A DNA stretch of 64,000 bases from Hyphomicrobiaceae bacterium (GTDB lineage: Bacteria > Pseudomonadota > Alphaproteobacteria > Rhizobiales > Hyphomicrobiaceae): assembly GCA_022844275.1 (NCBI GenBank), contig JALHMB010000002.1, forward strand, positions 62,001 through 126,000, given 5' to 3'. The notes under the pieces are model-generated. The model saw only the letters and a list, made by a program, of their open reading frames with translations, did no database searches and was not told where the DNA came from. A program made the position numbers and the translations under genes. Of the stretch, positions 61,648 to 64,000 are shown in pieces; positions within the stretch are counted from its first letter, which is position 1; each line of letters opens with the position of its first letter.

Positions 61648-61665
61648 CCGTCGCGGAACTGTCAT
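61648..61665 (+). promoter_or_regulatory. PHO box upstream of the acetyltransferase
   Basis: CCGTCGC-GGAA-CTGTCAT: second repeat perfect, first 4 of 7. 66 bases before the start. With the minus-strand box 68 bases away, both divergent units may be PhoB targets. Confidence 0.5.
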
Positions 61666-61731
61666 GTGGCGCTGGTAGGTGGGCCGCGCACATAGCCGTG
61701 ACATCGACAACGGCGGCAGAGAGAGGGCGCG

Positions 61732-62346
61732 GTGAAGAAGCTAGGCGTTGCGCCGTTGATCCATGAGACCGCATCCGTTCGCGATTGCCGCCTCGGGCGC
61801 TATACAGAAGTCGGTGCTTGGACGTCGATGGCTGAGACGACACTCGGCGACTACAGCTACGTCGTGCAGAATTGCGAGATCATCACCACGACGATCGGGA
61901 AGTTCTGCTCCATCGCGGCCATGGTACGAATCAATCCCGGCAACCACCCCATGTGGCGGGCGTCGCAGAGCCACTTCTCCTATCGTGCCAGCGCGTACTT
62001 CGACGATGCGGCCGATGAAGCGGCATTCTTCGACTGGCGCCGCGCGCATCCCGTGACGATCGGGCATGATGTCTGGATCGGCCATGGTGCGATCATCCTG
62101 CCGGGCCGCTCCGTCGGCGACGGTGCGGTCATCGCCGCCGGTGCCGTCGTCACGAAGGATGTGCCGGCCTACAGCATAGTCGCGGGTATGCCGGCCCGCG
62201 TCGTGCGGCCGCGGTTCGAAGCAGCCATTGCGACCCGCCTCCAGGCGATGAAGTGGTGGGATTGGAGCCACGAGCAGCTCCGCGGCGCGCTCGAGGATTT
62301 CCGGGCACTGCCCGTCGAGGCTTTCCTCGTCAAGCACGGCGGATAG
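61732..62346 (+). CDS. Hexapeptide-repeat acetyltransferase of phosphonate loci
   Basis: 204 residues with a GTG start and GAGAGGG upstream. Left-handed beta-helix repeats ([40 protein letters not shown]) and the C-terminal [14 protein letters not shown] are the chloramphenicol/virginiamycin-type acetyltransferase layout. The branch found with C-P lyase genes (TIGR03308) matches the long loop [17 protein letters not shown]. Probably acetylates an aminophosphonate or an intermediate; substrate unproven. Confidence 0.85.
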   Translation: MKKLGVAPLIHETASVRDCRLGRYTEVGAWTSMAETTLGDYSYVVQNCEIITTTIGKFCSIAAMVRINPGNHPMWRASQSHFSYRASAYFDDAADEAAFFDWRRAHPVTIGHDVWIGHGAIILPGRSVGDGAVIAAGAVVTKDVPAYSIVAGMPARVVRPRFEAAIATRLQAMKWWDWSHEQLRGALEDFRALPVEAFLVKHGG

Positions 62347-62400
62347 GTACGAAGACGTTGGCGGACGCCTTGGACGTCCGCCCCCTCGGGAATGCCAACC

Positions 62401-63006
62401 TCAGATCAGTCCCTCGGCCTTCATGGCAGCCTGGACGGCTGGTCGGGCCTCGACCCTCTTCATATAGCCCTGCAGGTACGGATAGGGCGCGAGGTCGATC
62501 TTCGTCGGCGCTGTCCAGCGCATGACTGTGAAGCAGTAGGCATCCGGGCAGGTGAAAGTCTCGCCCATGAGATAGTTGTTCGTGGCGAGATGGGAGTTGA
62601 GATGGGCGAAGCGCGTGGCGAGGCGCTCCCTGGTGAGCTGCTTTGCAGCATCGGGCATCTGCGGGTTGAATAGGGGCGAGAAGCCCTTGTGCAACTCGCT
62701 CGACACGAAATTGAGCCAGGACTGCATCTTGTAGCGGGCGAGTGTGCCGTTGGCCGGGGCGAGCTCCTTCTCGGGCACCTTGTCGGCAATGTACTGGACG
62801 ATGGCGGGCCCTTCGGTCAGCAGAGTGCCGTCGTCGAGGGCGAGCGCCGGCACGTATCCGAGGGGGTTGATGGTACGATAGTCGCTGCCACTGGCGGTAG
62901 TCTTGGCGCGGATGTCGGTCTTGACCAGCTCATGTGGCAGACCGGCCTCTTCGAGGACGATATGTGGGGACAGGGAGCATACGCCGGGGGCATAGTAGAG
63001 CTTCAT
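62401..63006 (-). CDS. Glutathione S-transferase family protein
   Basis: 201 residues from the ATG at 63006. Thioredoxin-like N-terminal domain: MKLYYAPGVCSLSPHIVLEEAGL with the Cys/Ser active-site region of beta-class enzymes, then NPLGYVPAL and LTEGPAIVQYIAD (glutathione contact). C-terminal helical domain to the end. Common detoxification or housekeeping enzyme; no operon partner. Confidence 0.92.
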   Translation of the reverse strand: MKLYYAPGVCSLSPHIVLEEAGLPHELVKTDIRAKTTASGSDYRTINPLGYVPALALDDGTLLTEGPAIVQYIADKVPEKELAPANGTLARYKMQSWLNFVSSELHKGFSPLFNPQMPDAAKQLTRERLATRFAHLNSHLATNNYLMGETFTCPDAYCFTVMRWTAPTKIDLAPYPYLQGYMKRVEARPAVQAAMKAEGLI

Positions 63007-63261
63007 GAGCCGACTCCTGATCATCTGTTATGGGATTGAGCTGGTTGTCGGCTGATTGAGGCACATTGCGCGCCGCGCGTCGAGGGAACCGCAGCTTCTC
63101 ACCGCGAATTGATGCACGAGGCCACGCCCCTAGCGCAGCAGTTCCCCGCGTCACTGGACCGGCGCGAGCTTTTGTGTAGGATCACTCCAAATTTCGGCCC
63201 GGACGAAAGGGCCTCGACTTAGGCCCATGTAGAAGCGGGATTTTCGGGGGGCAGCGGAGAG

Positions 63262-64000
63262 ATGGCAACTGCAGGTGGCGATGCGCCGAGGTCGGCCGCT
63301 GGTCTGATGGCCGGCAAGCGGGGCCTTATCATGGGGCTGGCCAACAGCCGCTCGATCGCCTGGGGCATATCGAAGGCCTGCGCGGCCGAGGGTGCGGAGC
63401 TTGCGTTTACCTATCAGGGTGATGCGCTGAAAAAGCGCGTCGAGCCGCTGGCAGCGGAGCTCGGCTCAAAGATCGTGCTGCCCTGCGACGTGATGGACTA
63501 TGCGTCCGTGGACGCCGTATTCGAGGCCCTGAAGACGCAGTGGGGCCGGCTCGATTTCCTCGTGCACGCCATTGCCTTTTCGGACAAGGCGGAGCTCGAC
63601 GGGCGGTACGTGGACACGAGCGAGCGCAACTTCGTCCAATCCATGCTGATCTCCTGCTACTCCTTCACGGCGCTAGCCCAGCGAGCCGAGAAGCTGATGA
63701 CGGATGGCGGCTCGCTGCTGACGCTTACCTACTACGGCGCCGAGAAGGTCATGCCGCACTACAATGTCATGGGCGTTGCCAAGGCCGCGCTCGAGGCGAG
63801 CGTGCGCTATCTGGCGGCCGACCTCGGCAAGCAGGGCATTCGCGTCAACGCGATCTCGGCCGGACCGATCAAGACGCTCGCGGCCTCGGGTATTGCGGAC
63901 TTCCGCTACATCCTGCGCTGGAACGAGTACAACTCGGCCCTCAGGCGCAACGTGACCATCGAGGAGGTCGGCGGCTCGGCGCTCTATCTGCTCTCCGATC
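63262..64000 (+). CDS. fabI: Enoyl-[acyl-carrier-protein] reductase FabI (3' end outside window)
   Basis: Starts at the ATG at 63262 (GGAGAG just upstream) and stays open to the window end, about 246 residues. GLANSRSIAWGISKA is the FabI NADH motif; HAIAFSDKAEL and the Tyr-x6-Lys pair in YNVMGVAK are present, with LTYYGAEKVMP before it (Tyr also conserved). ISAGPIKTLAASGI is the substrate-loop region. It reduces enoyl-ACP in fatty acid elongation. The missing part is about 25-30 residues. Confidence 0.95.
   Translation, partial: MATAGGDAPRSAAGLMAGKRGLIMGLANSRSIAWGISKACAAEGAELAFTYQGDALKKRVEPLAAELGSKIVLPCDVMDYASVDAVFEALKTQWGRLDFLVHAIAFSDKAELDGRYVDTSERNFVQSMLISCYSFTALAQRAEKLMTDGGSLLTLTYYGAEKVMPHYNVMGVAKAALEASVRYLAADLGKQGIRVNAISAGPIKTLAASGIADFRYILRWNEYNSALRRNVTIEEVGGSALYLLSD

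Noticed and set aside
1-64000. CRISPR arrays, rRNA genes, prophage structural genes
   Set aside because: No regularly spaced repeats, rRNA segments or capsid/tail-like frames were seen.

Overview
The window reads as a chromosomal segment of an alphaproteobacterium, most likely Hyphomicrobiales (Rhizobiales). Pointers are EcfG-type general-stress promoters (GGAAC-N16-CGTT), PHO boxes of the CTGTCAT-N4-CTGTCAT kind, two tripartite tricarboxylate transporters, a BA14K-like extension on a penicillin-binding protein, and small proteins typical of that order. Genus cannot be fixed from what is visible.

Bases 1-24721 look like one end of an integrated element. The right border is a 45-base copy of only the 3' half of a tRNA-Lys(CTT) gene (24722-24766), starting in the anticodon loop, which is the classic scar of tRNA-targeted integration; the intact tRNA should lie left of base 1. 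Inside are two hypothetical genes, a serine resolvase with a res-like dyad, then a catabolic cluster: SDR, acyl-CoA dehydrogenase, enoyl-CoA hydratase, MBL-fold hydrolase, two MmgE/PrpD proteins, a carboxymuconolactone-decarboxylase-like protein, a frameshifted hydroxyisobutyrate-dehydrogenase-like gene, a LysR regulator, a TctCBA importer, a tandem-domain CoA-transferase, an Old Yellow Enzyme, two IclR regulators facing two matched palindromes, a second CoA-transferase, a CitE-like CoA-ester lyase and an enolase-superfamily protein. Together they suggest import of a carboxylic acid, CoA activation, dehydrogenation, hydration and C-C cleavage; the substrate is unknown.

Bases 24767-37491 are backbone: a stress-related group of small proteins (25057-28834), a class A PBP, a GMC oxidoreductase, two small proteins and a second TctCBA set on the minus strand.

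Bases 37794-62346 form a large phosphorus-acquisition locus. It has an aminoethylphosphonate ABC importer with PbfA, a convergent phnC-D-E-E / FAD oxidase / phnX operon, and a C-P lyase operon phnGHIJKLMN that reads on from a phosphatidylserine-decarboxylase-like gene. A DUF1045 2H phosphoesterase may replace PhnP. Next come a class III aminotransferase, and a glycosyltransferase / PmtA-like methyltransferase / His-rich membrane protein operon preceded by a good PHO box, suggesting lipid remodelling on phosphate starvation. A hexapeptide acetyltransferase with its own PHO box closes the locus. The window ends with a glutathione S-transferase and the start of fabI.

A recurring feature is that all four solute-binding-protein genes are followed by a strong stem-loop before the membrane-component genes.
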